From NCBI RefSeq assembly GCF_964355755.1, contig NC_092679.1, positions 2,542,001 through 2,606,000 on the forward strand: a DNA stretch of 64,000 nucleotides, written 5' to 3'. Position 1 is the stretch's first letter. Each line of letters opens with the position of its first letter. Below, piece after piece: positions 27,601-40,100 of this stretch. The notes under the pieces were generated by a model, which saw only the letters and a program-made list of their open reading frames with translations, ran no database searches and was not told where the DNA came from. A program made the translations under genes and the position numbers. The stretch is from Antedon mediterranea (lineage: Eukaryota; Echinodermata; Crinoidea; Comatulida; Antedonidae).

Positions 27601-30600
27601 TAGTAAAGGATGAAGCCTTTATTGACATTTCAATTGAGTTTTAATTAAATAGATAATTTTGTTAGAATAGATAATTAGTGATGGATTGTATTAATTAGAA
27701 TTTGTTTGAGATTGTGAACAACTTAACTTGACAATGCCATTGTTAATTGACCTATAAAGGGTATATTATCACATCTCAAGTGCTACTAAGTATGTACTGT
27801 AATATAAAGTTATTAAGGGCATAATTTACAGTGGTACTACAAACTGTATATAGCCACAATACTGAAAACCTATTTTTTCCTGGATACTACAGTAGTAGCT
27901 GTATCACAATTTTCGCTATCTAAAAATACCAGAGCTACGTAGTACAGTATGCAAAAACAATATTTCTAGTTTTATGATAATTGTTTTTTTAAAATAATTT
28001 TTGTATTTTTTTTTATGGATAATGACTGTGTGTAAAAATATAAATTCTTGTATTCTTTACTATAGATAGACATTAATAAATGTTGTTGTTAAGGTGTTTC
28101 CTAGTAAAAATGCTTGACACTGTATGTTGCTATATATACTGCTTTAAGTTTTTATACACCTGGGTGAATAAACAAAAAGAAGCATTTACCTGTACTTGTT
28201 TCGCAAAGACCTGAATATCTTCGTTGAAAGATTCTGATGAACATACGTCCGCTCCCGTGACCCCTGGTTCACGCGGCGTACATGTTGCTAACTCGCATTT
28301 TTCAAATATCAACGCTAACAATGGAAATAGGGGGTGACTGAAAAACAAAATTTAAAAAAAATTATATATTTATAACATATTTAATGATGTAAATAAATAA
28401 GAAATTTTCATTTCCATAAAAATAAGTAATTTGAATCGAAATAATCAATAGAATAAAAAATGTAATTATATTTTCATATCAATAAAGGCAGTTTTTCCAC
28501 AATATTTGAATAAAATTGGATGAATAAAAGTAAGATTATTAATGATTTATGGCATTTTATGAGACAAATGGTTACTGCCCTACGGAAATGTGCATTTATA
28601 GCCAATTTACGACAAACACAAATTTTACAATTTAATTTAATTTTTACTATAACACTCGTTTGGCCTGTTCAGTAATAAATTACACAATTCTCCACCGGTT
28701 TAAACAAGCCATCGTTAATATAAAAAAAAAACCTGTTTCTATCTTGAAATCAGAATTAAAAGCTGGTAAAAAAGATATATAAATGAAAAATATGCCAGGT
28801 CGGCTGACTGTGTGCAATAAATAATGACTTTTACATTGAAGTCGTTCGAACCAGTTCCCTTCGACCTGTTTCCATTTCAATACATAATGCATTAATTCCA
28901 TAAATTTCACTGGACAGTGTTAAAAAAAGCTAAATAAATTATATGACTCTCTCTACTAGTAAATGATAATTTTATATAATAATGATATCAATATTATCAT
29001 AACAATGTTTTCTAGGAGTTTTTGCATTTTGAAGTTGCTTTTAAAGCTCTGCCTAACACTATCAAACTGTATGTGATTGTGAGGAAACAATTTTCCCATA
29101 TATTATATGGACATGATGACATCATATCACTACCATATTTGGACACATCACACCTTTTTTGTCATCTAGTTTATAGAGTAGACAATTCAGTTCCACCAGC
29201 CACTATTATACTGTTATTTTAAGTCAAATCAAGTCAGAATTTAAAGTCCCAAAGCATACCAATATTTTTTTATTTATTATTAATAATAATATTTAATGTC
29301 AAATTTATTCGGAAATGAAAAGGGTGTCTGTTTAGGAAAGTTGACAGATAAAGGAAAAACCATTATATTTCAAGTATATACCGGTAAGTACGTACTACAT
29401 AAAGCAGTGTAATACTTAAGTATGTGATCTTACAGTATATGATTTATTATATAAAAATAGATAATTATACAGTACATGTTGTTATTAGTTCAGAAAAAGA
29501 ATAGTAGAATTAGAACACATTGAAGGGCATCTTAAACATCATAATGATAGTCCTCCCACAGCATATAAATTGAAGGTCTAACTAACATTGAAAAATTGAA
29601 AATTGAGAGTAAATTAACAACAAAAGGTCACAGAAGTTCACCTACAAACTGTAACTGATGAATTTAAAAATGTTGGTGGTGCCATAAATGCTACGCGCGT
29701 TTACAGAAGACGAATATGAGGTCATCCGAGGTCATATCAGAATGACACACTTCCGCATGTTGTTAAGCTGAGTAATCAGAAAGTTTTTAAACTATACTTT
29801 TCTGATAGATATTACGTTTTTTACGTTTTTAACAAACTTAAAAACAAAAATCGAAAATAAGACAAAAATTGACTGTAGTGTAAATAATCTATTGATGTAC
29901 TTTACAGCATTATGGGCACAGATCTAAATTCATAAAATAAATTTTTTTTTATTTACAAGAGGGTTAAATTATTGTAACCATACACACCCAAGAGTGTGCT
30001 AATGTTGTATATTGAAAACACATACAGTAGTAATACATACAACATATTGTTGTCTTGTAATTAGTCAATGATTGTAATTAGTCAAAAAACAAACATAAAT
30101 GTTAATGATTTCCTGTTACTGAAGTTTTAGAAAAGGCAGACTTCACTACTACAGTACCTGCACTGCCAGCAAATATGATATAAAATTACCTTCACAAATA
30201 TATGAGCATTACTACAGTATATGTTAGTACACAGTACACAGTTAGTATGGACAGTATACATTTTCAGTACTTGAAAAAGTTATACTACAGTGTATGTTAG
30301 AAATTAATTAATTAATTAATGGACCAAATTCAGTACTATCAATAATACTTCAGGAGGTCGTGGATACAGGGTACACCCAATTTATTTTCCATGCACCTAT
30401 GTTAACATAGTATACATTACAGTGATCACTTTTTTGGCTTCTAGGCCTGATATTTTCAAAGTATAATGTGCAATTTATGAAGACTTTATTTTTCAAATTT
30501 TTCTAAGGTCAGCCCAAGGAAGGGGTTGGCAGTATTTACAATTCCTCAATCACCTCCCCTCCCCAGACAGCAACCAGCCTACACCTCTGATACTGCTAGG

Positions 30601-33600
30601 AAAATAAAATACATTAGCTGTCTGTCTTTTAAACCCATTACCAGTGAACTCTGAATATATCTCTATTTATTATCAATACTATCTATAGCAATAGCAATAT
30701 AATGATATTTGTTATAAAACAGATGTTTCTATTATTTTAACATTTTAACTATCAGCAATTTTAACATCATTATCAATACCTCGAGCAACATTATAGAAAA
30801 ATTCATATTTGGTATCGTTTTATTATAAATTTAAGTTTGCTATATAGTACTATGTTAATGTGCTCACAAAGCATCTCACCGGCTAAAAGAATTTTAGTGT
30901 CACATCATTTTAAAATCCTAAGCTGATATATTTCATGAGAGCAATAAACCTTGAAGATTAGTAGCTTTAGAAAATGTTTCCAAAGAGAAAAAGTTGAGAG
31001 AAAACATCAAAACATGAAGAATCCATTTCTATTCTATAATAAAGATACTACTGAACAGTAAAATACATTTATATTGCTATATACTTTTTTACATTCACAC
31101 AATTTGGATATCATCCCAAATTGCTATCATGATGTTCAGCTTTTATTAAACATAAACTTTTACAACTATATAAAAAATATCAGCCAATAAACTTACTGGT
31201 ACTACAACCACGGAAGAGAAAAACTACATAACATATTCTAATTTTAGTCTGTTAAATCCAAGAAGTGGCTAAAGTTATATGTATTTTAAAATAAAATTAA
31301 GGATTATTTTAGCAAGCAAATATCTTTGAAGGATTATCTATAGCAATAAAAAATATCAATATTTTGTTTTCTTTAAAAGGGCAGTTTTAAACAGTACAGT
31401 AAACCAATTGTAAAACCTATCAATTTTAAAACCTCTAGCATTCTAATAATAGTACAGTACAGTAGCTTGGCACAATATCTGCAAGCCATTAAAAGACTCC
31501 ACCACAAAAGTGTTGGCACTCAGCCTTTCCTTTACAGGTACACCCATGTCAAACACATATGGTAGGCCTACCTACAGGACAGTACCTTTTAGAACCTATT
31601 TAAACTTTGGAAAAACAATTAGAGCTTTTAGAATCCCTTTTTGTATCTTTCTGGCCTTCTATATTTCTATTTTTGCATGTACAGTAGTGTCCAGTAAGTT
31701 TATTAGTTTATTATCAATGTCATAAACATTCATTGCAAAAGTCTATTCCTCCTACAGTATGTATAAAATATCAAGTAGCACTATTCCTCCTCCTATACTA
31801 TCTATTAACATTCAGTAAGTGGTATTCTTATTATTGCAGAGTAGACACAATTAAGCCGCATTAAGGTGCCCAATTCCTCCTCAAGGAAGTTCTTGGCAGT
31901 CAAATTTACCCATTGAAGTGCTATTGGATTATATAGGCTACCACATATAGTGCTTACAAACAATTAAACAAAAACAGCCCATACTAAAAACAAAGATTTT
32001 GAGGCTTCAGATATTTTGGACCAGCGTAAAGCTATCCGATGGGAAAATATACTGCTGTAACAATTTCTAGGTATATTGGACATTTAATTGATAAATAAAC
32101 TGGTTTGATTCGATCGACAGCTTCCATTTTCCGGTTAAAGCTAACAGTCTGCTTACTCAGGGGGTATTAAAACCTATCGCATTACCAATTCTAGGCTTGA
32201 CTTCTAGGATTTGTTTACATTAAACAGAGAACACAGTGTGGACCTACAGTATATAATCAGGCTCTGGATTTTATACATAAAACGATATTCTAATATAATT
32301 TAATACATTTTAATATTATTCATTTGCTTTAAAATTTAAATTGTTTGAGTTAATAATGATAATATAATACAGTAATAGTACTTACTCAATATTGAATGAT
32401 AACATAATGATACAATGATATATGATTGCATAAGACTAGAGACAACTTTAAAATTGATATTATTAGAAAGATTAATGATAATCACAAATTGTATACTAAA
32501 TACCAAATATATTCTTTAATTGTTTTTGCATTTGCCCTAGGCCAATGAACATACAGACAATATCATACATGCACAATTTTTATATTTTTACTTCCTCGCC
32601 TTGTCTCATAGTTATACTGCCTAATATTATCAACAAAAACATAAAGCTATGTCTACACTATCAAAATGTCATGTGCCCATATATGGACATGTCATATCAC
32701 TATCATATTTGGGCATATCACTACCATACTTGGCCACATCACACTTTTTGACCAACTAGTTTAAAAGTATAAGACAGAGCTTAATTAACGCACATAATCT
32801 GCTAACAGACAGGTTTTAAAAAATAAACTCCAAATTCTAAAAATAAAAAAAAAATCTGTATTGTAATGATTTTATCAGGTTGATTTACAGTAATTTTAAT
32901 AATGATAATATGGACTAGTAATCACTTAATATGCCAATATTATTAACTACATAACCCACTGGAATAGTCCTCTATTAACACATTATTAATTATATATTAA
33001 TAATAATTTATTTTACATCTCCCTGATTAACAAGACGCAATATTATCATTTTTATCAAAATTTCAAACACGCTTATAATACCATCTGTCATACGATACGA
33101 CATAGACATCTTGAATTATTTTTAATTTTATTTAGACAGGAATAATTAAGATTGATTGGCAAGGCCCCAAGGCAGATAAACTGTTAGTATTAGATTTAAT
33201 TGTTTAATAATTTTGCCTTTCAAAAGATGATGGATATTATATTATCATCGTAGATAGTGATGCGCATTTGAAACTCAGTTTTCATACAATACATTATTAT
33301 TATTACGATTTACTAAAGTATAGTGTAGTACCTTACTGTATACACTGGGTCACACCTCAAAACAATAACAATTTGGTGGGGAAAATTAAATTAAATACAA
33401 GGGGGGGGGGGGAGGTTGCTCATCCTTAGAATATAATTAAACATCTTCCTAAAGAAGTAATAGATCTTCCCTGAATAGGTAAATTAGAAGATAACCTTTC
33501 CGTTCTATTTTAACATTAAATAACATAGTAGGCAGATATAAAGTGGCTAGATTCCCCCTCCCACACCTCCAATTTAAAAAAAAGTACTGCAAAAGATACA

Positions 33601-36600
33601 GGTAGGCTATTGAGGTTGGTTTAAATCACATTATTTTAGAGTATGTAGGCCTCTCCCCCCCCCCCTACCCCCTTTTAGTAATAAACATAACAGCCATGGA
33701 GGATACATAACATTTACACAGAAAGTGGTATGTACCTACCTAAAATACTGTAGTAGTAACTAGTATAAATAAGCACAATTTAAAAACCTACACACATCAT
33801 ATCCTATCTAGATTATAAATAATTATATCCATAATTCTAATTTATTTTACCACCTAGCATTTATAAAATATTATTATAACTGATCAGAGTTGATTAATAT
33901 GAAATTTAAAATGTATGTATCAATGTCATCGTTATAACGTCATCACAGCGACAAGAATGTCACAGGAGGTGGCGGGTCAGTCTCACATCATTTATAAACA
34001 CACGGCTGATTATTTATTAATGATTGTTATTATTAAAATGCTGTAGACTATACTTTATATTACATAATCATAATAATGAATATTGCAAAGTAGAATTCAT
34101 ATTAAAAAAAGAGACATTAACATTACATATGGTTGGTGACAATGAATAAATTAAAATTTCATATAAAAAGATTCGTTATTAATGATGGCATTAAAAAGTT
34201 TTAATATATTATATTGTACTAACTGTATATTAAAATGTATTTATTTATCATTTAATTAAAATTTGAAAATGAAATCACAAAATTATAATCTAATATAAAC
34301 ACAATAAAGTTCAAACTGTATGATGATATATTTTACGCCAAAAAAAATTAAGGAAACACATAATAAATGCTCTTTAAATCACTTAAATTATTAAAATATG
34401 TGTTTATTTATGGTTATACTGTAAGCCTAAGTTTGTACAGTATTTTCTAGTCCATTGACATTTTGAAATCTCCAAGTTATGCAAGGTAGTTATAAAAGCC
34501 TGTCTTTGCACAGCTAGGCCTATAGGTTTCACTATGTCAACACATGGCCTGGCAACAAACACAGCAGTGTGTATACAACACAATACTTAACACGCCTTAT
34601 AATAGATCTAAACATATATTGGAATCAGTTATATTTATTTAATCTTTCTTTACAATCTTTTCTTTATTCATGTCAGACAAAATAATATATTTGATAAAAT
34701 TGTAAATTTCTTTTGATGAAATAAAAGTATTAAGATTGCCATTTCTCTGTAATAGCATGATAATTTAGCTGTTGAGTATTTGTATGCTATTTCATATCTT
34801 ATTAAAAGATCTGGATATTTATGTTAACTTAGTATTAGGATTGACTGTTAATCATAGCTATTTTCCTTCATTTTCCTTTTGATTTGTCAATGCCTTTTAC
34901 ATGATCAATTTATACCAATGTTTTCAATGGAAAGGACCCCATAAAAAAGAAGGTTCAGTGATAATGATTCTTACAATACTTAAAGCAATAGATGTATATT
35001 GATTTTAAAATAGAGTTTATTTTTATTTAGGTGTTAGTTTAATACTATTGTTTATTATTGCTAGTCTATTGTATTGTATTGTATTTCTCACCTATTTTGT
35101 TTGAGATAAATCTTTAATTGTGCTTCTACCTTTAGTAATTATACCATTTAAAACAAAGTAATTAGATAATGTCACATTTTGCCTTTCATATATCAATATC
35201 TTAATAGTTAATTGTGAGAAAATAGTTTCATGGTGTATTAATATTTGTCTACAGTCTTGTACTATTTTAGCAGTAAATATCCAGTGGTAGTATGATATTC
35301 CATGGAACGTCCATGGATATTTTAAGAAAGTATCAGTTTTTAATATTACAGAATATAAATCTTATCTTCAAAATATCTTAAAATAAATTCAATGCATCTA
35401 TTTCTGAAGATGACAAAATGTTTTAAAATATTGGATCCTTACTTTATTATCTTATTACTTGGAATATGTTTTTTTATATATGTGTCACAATTATCAATAT
35501 AGAAAATCTTCATTTATCAAGATATGAATATTCTTCTTATCATATATATTATTAAATTTGATATTAAACATATTTTTAACTGTTTACATTGAGAGATTGT
35601 CTTAAGCACAGCATGAACACTGTATATATACTGTATATGTACTGCAACATGAGCATCGGTTTGAAAGCGTCGCTAGCTATACCATAACTAAATTAAGATG
35701 GCTATCTCTAATACTAATATACAGATATAGTCAAGATTAAAACTATATGACATAATATATTAAATGGAAGTGAAATTAATTTTATAAGGTAATGACTACT
35801 TTCAAATATAATTTATAATATACAAATACTAATAAGTAATAGAGATATTATATGAAAATATATTTAAATATTATTTTAATTTTTTGACATTAAATAAATT
35901 CTTTTGCTATTCTAAGTTCCACAAAATTAAGGTGTTTATTTTACAAGTTGGTTTATAAAATGCTTTATTGATCACTGTTTAAATTGTCTTTAATAATATA
36001 AACAATAATTCAAATACACATTTATATTATACATTTTATGTTCAATATATTTGTTTTTTTATTCCTGTTTTTGCTCATTAATAATACCTATTTATAAACA
36101 AACTTGATGTATATTAAATAAATTAATATTCTGGTAGAAACTCTAGAAAATAACTTAAGTATTTACTCACCCATAAATTGCATCTTTATCTCGTTTCTGA
36201 ATATCACTAACTCCACTTGAAACAGGGTTGATCATACTACTTGGGTGTGTTGGTGGGTAAAATTGTGAGGGTACAACTGGGGTATGATGACTGTTGAATT
36301 GATGGTGTACGGGCTGGCCGTAGCCCGCTGTGTAGTGTGGTCTCGGTGTATCGTACATAGCACTGGATGTTGTATCCATACTGCCATAGTGTGGGGGAAT
36401 CGGGTCTTCGTACTAAGAAAAAACAAAATACCTTACCGTATTATTTGAAGAAAATACTGCTTGCAGATAATACAATTAATTTTCCGTAATAAATAATCAT
36501 TAAAGCGTAGAGTCGCAGAAGAGAAATGCCTACAAAAGATCGCTTCTTACCACCATACTTAAATGCGTTAGCCCGGCTGCCAAGTAGATTTCCAAAGATA

Positions 36601-36715
36601 TGACGAGCTGAGAACCGCTAGGCCAGTCGTGCGCCAAGAGTACACAAGTATTAAATCGAGGATCAGAAAGTCAACGGCAACCGCATGTAGCAACTCAACT
36701 TACCCTTTGAGCCAT
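18532..36715 (-). CDS. Meis: Meis/homothorax TALE homeobox transcription factor, 5' six coding exons (partial)
   Basis: Meis proteins are TALE homeodomain factors that bind DNA with Pbx and Hox partners in the nucleus. Six exons splice in frame to 222 codons. The protein starts MAQR-YEDP, and a His/Pro/Tyr-rich segment follows. It then carries the family signature [20 protein letters not shown], the CTPREPG and [10 protein letters not shown] motifs, [27 protein letters not shown] and the [29 protein letters not shown] block. Together these form the complete N-terminal MEIS/PKNOX domain that contacts Pbx, at about residues 85-195. Exon phases and boundaries match vertebrate Meis genes, including the tiny MAQR first coding exon. 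The Ser/Gly-rich linker and homeodomain exons are not visible in 1-18531, so they should lie beyond the left edge. The introns are long, up to about 7.8 kb. Family assignment is secure; Meis fits better than Prep/Pknox because of the MAQRY start and the [10 protein letters not shown] block. Confidence 0.95.
18694..22172. other. Meis intron between exons 6 and 5
   Basis: 3.5 kb. Holds the AACACTGACTTA array and a non-repetitive, balanced patch at about 19310-19740 and 20100-20460 that may be regulatory. No exon seen. Confidence 0.7.
20815..21135. repeat. degenerate AACACTGACTTA tandem repeat
   Basis: More than a dozen copies of AAACACTGACTTAA and close variants, at irregular spacing of about 14-30 bp. 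An old, eroded minisatellite in the Meis intron between exons 6 and 5. Confidence 0.85.
22173..22223 (-). CDS. Meis: Meis coding exon 5 (51 bp)
   Basis: A 17-codon exon encoding [17 protein letters not shown], flanked by acceptor TTTTCTAG and donor GTAGGTA. It is one of the most conserved stretches of the Meis family. Phase 0 at both ends. Confidence 0.95.
22526..23594. mobile_element. 1069-bp foldback transposon with 11-bp target duplication
   Basis: The left terminus GGTGTCACGAAAGCTCAGAC is the reverse complement of the right terminus. Pairing continues inward through distinct blocks, for example GCACCTGCCTTGTATTTT with AAAATACAAGAAAGGCAGGT and GTTTTTGTTTCTATGGA with its partner near 23055. 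The whole element is therefore an imperfect palindrome. CCACCTCAGTG flanks it directly on both sides (22515-22525 and 23595-23605). Long terminal inverted repeats plus a 9-11 bp duplication are typical of Mutator-like (MULE) foldback elements; no transposase is encoded. The short frame at 22942-23139 is within the stem and not a gene. Confidence 0.9.
25240..25370. mobile_element. palindromic MITE family 1, copy 5
   Basis: Ends AAGCTATGTCTACACTATTA and TTTGATAGTGTAGACAGAGC-TT. The middle is shortened and lacks the GACATCATCATG centre. Lies about 400 bp downstream of Meis exon 4 in its intron. Confidence 0.85.
25765..25815 (-). CDS. Meis: Meis coding exon 4 (51 bp)
   Basis: This 17-codon exon ([17 protein letters not shown]) lies between acceptor TTCTTAG and donor GTAAGTAA. 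It corresponds to the RAEKPLFSSNPELDNL segment of vertebrate Meis. It was recognised by homology and splice sites because it is too short to stand out as a reading frame. Confidence 0.93.
25816..28189. other. Meis intron between exons 4 and 3
   Basis: 2.4 kb of A+T-rich DNA with the three-copy repeat at 26.8-27.5 kb. No exon seen. Confidence 0.75.
26818..27500. repeat. three diverged copies of a roughly 110-130-bp A+T-rich repeat
   Basis: Each copy begins GAACAACATCTAAATGTAGT (or a close form) near 26862, 27221 and 27383. It proceeds through TTAACCAATT, ATAATAGCAAATCAAT and TTTTAAATTGTAATTATTGA. Copies 2 and 3 also share CATAGAGTCTAC downstream. Lies in the Meis intron between exons 4 and 3. 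Confidence 0.8.
28190..28337 (-). CDS. Meis: Meis coding exon 3
   Basis: Acceptor TTTTTCAG, donor GTAAATG. The exon encodes [19 protein letters not shown], the [18 protein letters not shown] block and [12 protein letters not shown], nearly identical to vertebrate Meis in the first Pbx-binding half of the domain. It joins exon 2 in phase 2 and ends in phase 0. Confidence 0.96.
29043..29187. mobile_element. palindromic MITE family 1, copy 6
   Basis: Left end AAGCTCTGCCTAACACTATC, centre ATATGGACATGATGACATCA, right end diverged (TAGTTTATAGAGTAGACAAT). Lies in the Meis intron between exons 3 and 2. Confidence 0.78.
32643..32782. mobile_element. palindromic MITE family 1, copy 7
   Basis: Left end AAGCTATGTCTACACTATCA, right end AAGTATAAGACAGAGCTT. 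Internal ATATTTGGGCATATCACTAC repeats are present. Same Meis intron as copy 6. Confidence 0.83.
36171..36412 (-). CDS. Meis: Meis coding exon 2
   Basis: Acceptor TTCTTAG, then TAC GAA GAC (YED). The exon ends ...GCA ATT TAT GG before GTGAGT, phase 2. It encodes about 80 residues: a poorly conserved segment rich in His, Pro, Ser and Tyr, then the conserved [10 protein letters not shown] that opens the Pbx-interaction domain. Confidence 0.93.
36704..36715 (-). CDS. Meis: Meis coding exon 1 (MAQR)
   Basis: ATG GCT CAA AGG is followed directly by a strong donor, GTAAGTTG. Known Meis genes likewise encode only MAQR before the first intron, which supports this start. The intron to the next exon is only 291 bp. 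Any 5' UTR would lie upstream of 36715. Confidence 0.88.
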
Positions 36716-36899
36716 CAGGCTTGGCATTCACTTATAAAAATCGTTGTTGGTTTCAATCATGTAAAAGCGTACGTCTTTTGTTAACCAACTATTACACAGG
36801 CTCGAGACGGTTCACAGCCGTTCGTATGTCATGCGTTTTCTGACAATTCGTCAACAGACCCGCGTATAACGAACTGTCGGCGCTTGCGGCAGCCTGCCA

Positions 36900-37100
36900 C
36901 TTCAAACGTCAATCAACCACGGTTACCATGGAGAATCTGATAGATGAGTTGTCACTGCTAAAATGTCAACTTTCGACTGGCTTATAATTTTCAATATCGT
37001 AACAAGCTTTTCGGTGATTTTCGTAATAATTAGTCTACATTGGCGTTTATCATTGGTCGTCTGGTTGTGGCTCTTTGATTCGATCTGATTGGTGTAGCTC
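36900..37100 (-). promoter_or_regulatory. candidate Meis promoter-proximal region
   Basis: About 185-385 bp upstream of the Meis start codon, the minus strand reads CCAAT three times (37043-37039, 37056-37052, 37092-37088). It also reads TGATTGAC at 36915-36908, which matches 8 bases of the Pbx-Meis composite site TGATTGACAG. The flanking DNA (36.5-36.95 kb) is clearly richer in CpG than the introns. No TATA box or start site is evident. Promoter function and autoregulation are inference. Confidence 0.4.
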
Positions 37101-40100
37101 TACTCAAATAAACGTTTCGTTGGTTTCTTTGTTATTATTTCATCTTTAGTTTCACAATAATACGGAGATATTAATCAAATTATTTAACTCTTTTGATCAA
37201 ATATAAGATAGCTATTCTAGCTTACTTTGCAATATTCTATATAGAAATATTGATAACATTTGCGCGCCCTTACTTTTTTCGTTAAATACAAGCAAACTAA
37301 AAAACCATGTGATATAAAAACCAGAAAAAAAATGTATATTTTTAATTTCTATAGCCTACACCTACGTTAAAACAAATTTTTTTTCAGAGACCAAGAAAAA
37401 AAGGAAGATGTGACAGTCTGTGAATGATAAAATTGTATATAGCTGAACTGCAATTATATCGGAAATATTTTAAGTCACCTTCATAGTAAAAAATAAAAAT
37501 CCGTAAATATTTAATGGTGGCGATAGACAGCTACATAATCACAGTTGCAGCTCTCTACATTATTTTCGTATGTTTAATTCGTTTTTTGCTGGTAATTGGC
37601 TAAAAACAGCATTATCGATGTCTTATTTCGGACTCCTCTCCCGCGAGTCGTGTGGTTGTACCCTTGTGACTCACTCCCCTGCCTGCTCAACTCACTTTCC
37701 CGCCTCTCACCACCGTCGTCGATTGATGCCATCGGCGCCGTAATCGCTGTTTTCTTTCTTAATTTATCGATTAATTAACTAATTCTTTGGATTGTATTAA
37801 TAATTAAAGCTCTGCCAGGTTTTCAATCAATAATCAAAACAGTATTAACATGTTGGCTAACGTTTTATATACAAAATGAAACGCTTACGACAATATATCG
37901 ACACCCACCTCTCCTTCCCTTCGCATTATTCTTCCAGTGCGGCTCTTTTAACAGTGGGGTGAGATTAATCTCTTTAAAAAAAAAATAGGGGGTTAGGCCT
38001 ACACAAATGAGAAGCACAGCCACTTCATAGCGAATGAGTGAAGAAAAGCTCTGAGGAGAGGATGAGGTGGAATTCATTGCATCCCCCCCACACTAACTGT
38101 AGGGTCAATCAAACATGAATAGGGCCCGGGTGCGTTCATAACTCAATAATCCACAGGATGGCTGCGTGCGTGCCGCCCGTCGCCATTTCGTACATTTGAT
38201 ATTTATCGTAGCGTCTAGTTTTTAATCAAATTCTCGTTTACTCTGTAAACATCAAGGCGGAGTTGTTTACTTTACTATCAGTATAGATCATAACATCACA
38301 GAAGATTGCTGTTTGATTTGCTGTTCTGATGAGACACGCAATCTGATAAGGATATCAGATTCGAACGTCGTAAAATCTTTTGTTAATGTTTACATCTTAT
38401 TTTAACTAAATATAAAGGAAATTGTTATGATCTTTGTGAGTGTTGAATTCTAGATCTTAATAATTTAAATAAATACCGTATTATATGGATATATATGGAT
38501 GTTAGTTAGTGTTCATATTATATAGGAAAATATATACCAGTTTATAAATGCGTTTAGTACTATGTTACGGAACGCAAAATTGACCGTCAGACACAAAATT
38601 GACACGGACACGCACGTTCAAAAACGTTTGTGATAACATTGATGAATGGGTATAAAATAGGACAACTTAGGCTACTTATACTATTCTCCATACATGTATA
38701 TTGTTTTTAAGTTCGGGTTATACCTTTTATTTGTCAAATTACCACACAAGCAGAACAAAATGAAAGTTCATCCGATCTAATACTTTAAAGCATAGATTTT
38801 AGAAAGTGAAAGTGCAGAGTAAAAAGAAATAGAAATTCTATCTTGGGTTTCGAGCCACCGAGCATTGAACCCAGGCACAGAAAACAGCGCGTACACATAC
38901 AAGTAAGCCGCGCGTACAATACATGATATTGTTCGTACACTACAGGAAGACGTGCGTACACAACCTGAGAAGCCGCGCGTACACTATAGTAAACCACGCG
39001 TACACAGTGTAACCACGCGTGTATCTTGTCAGCGAAGACCCGCACTGACGCGTGCGTTCAACTGACGATAATAACAGTACGCGCGCGTCAACATTATGTA
39101 TCTGCGCGGTAGCACTAGCAATTTTTTACATTTCATTGAACCCAGTCCAATAAAAACAGTAAGTTACGCGTAAACCTTTGCATTTCATTTCCCGACTGCA
39201 AAGTTGCGGAAATTTATACCCACTGGTCACCCCTTCCGACAATTCAACAAAGCTACAAGGAGCATACACATGGGAATTGAAATAGATCGTTGGACAAACC
39301 CTGGGGGACTTGTCAAGCTCATTCGACTGACCCCGGGGGGATTCGTCAAAGTATCTAGACCCACCCTTGGGATTTTTATTCGTCATTAGCATCTGTGTAC
39401 TATTATAAAGTTGTTGATACTAGGCGACAAATAAAGACGTTTTAGGTGGGTACGGTAAAATATTAGACGCTGATTCATGGAATCTTAATTGTAATAGCAA
39501 TGTTATGTAAACAAATTGTTGATACTATAAATGTGTAATCACATTATGTTTGGAAACTAGAATATTTGAAGTATACAGCGAAATTATAAACATTAAATAA
39601 AGAATAATATGTCGTGTACACATGCTAAAAATATTGTCTGGACTTTAGCAGTTAAGTGATGAGTTGTGTTCCAATAAAAAACAAACAAATAAATACAAAA
39701 TAAGTAGTAGAACAAACCGTACAAACAATATAAACAAATACAACGAAACATTATTTTAGTCCTTGTAAGTTTTCACTCAAAATTATAGAGGGCGGTAGAG
39801 CATCTCAAACAAAGATTATTGAAATTATAGAAAAAATATAGATGGCGCTCTTCTTAAATTTGATTATATCTAATTATGTTTTTTTGTGTAATTTTTGGAG
39901 TGCTAAATATAGATATATTATAATAAGTAAATTGATTTTAATAAAAATAGACAATTTACTAAATGAACATTTTAATAATCACTTGTTACCAAACCAAACA
40001 AAAAAATTAAATTGGGAGTTTATGAACCCCAGAAGGGTTATAAAACTAACCTCCATTGTGGAGCTATAAAATATTATTTATGAACCCGCACTTCAAAGTT

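Larger units (their letters stand above)
28338..36170. other. Meis intron between exons 3 and 2
   Basis: 7.8 kb, the longest complete intron here. Holds two family 1 MITEs, G and C homopolymer runs and long A+T-rich stretches. No exon or RNA gene recognised. Confidence 0.75.

Noticed and set aside
39126-39392. Frames on both strands with Gly/Pro/Arg repeats (such as TPGGFVKVSRP)
   Set aside because: Arise from a short degenerate repeat. No homologue recognised, no splice context, and both strands are equally open.
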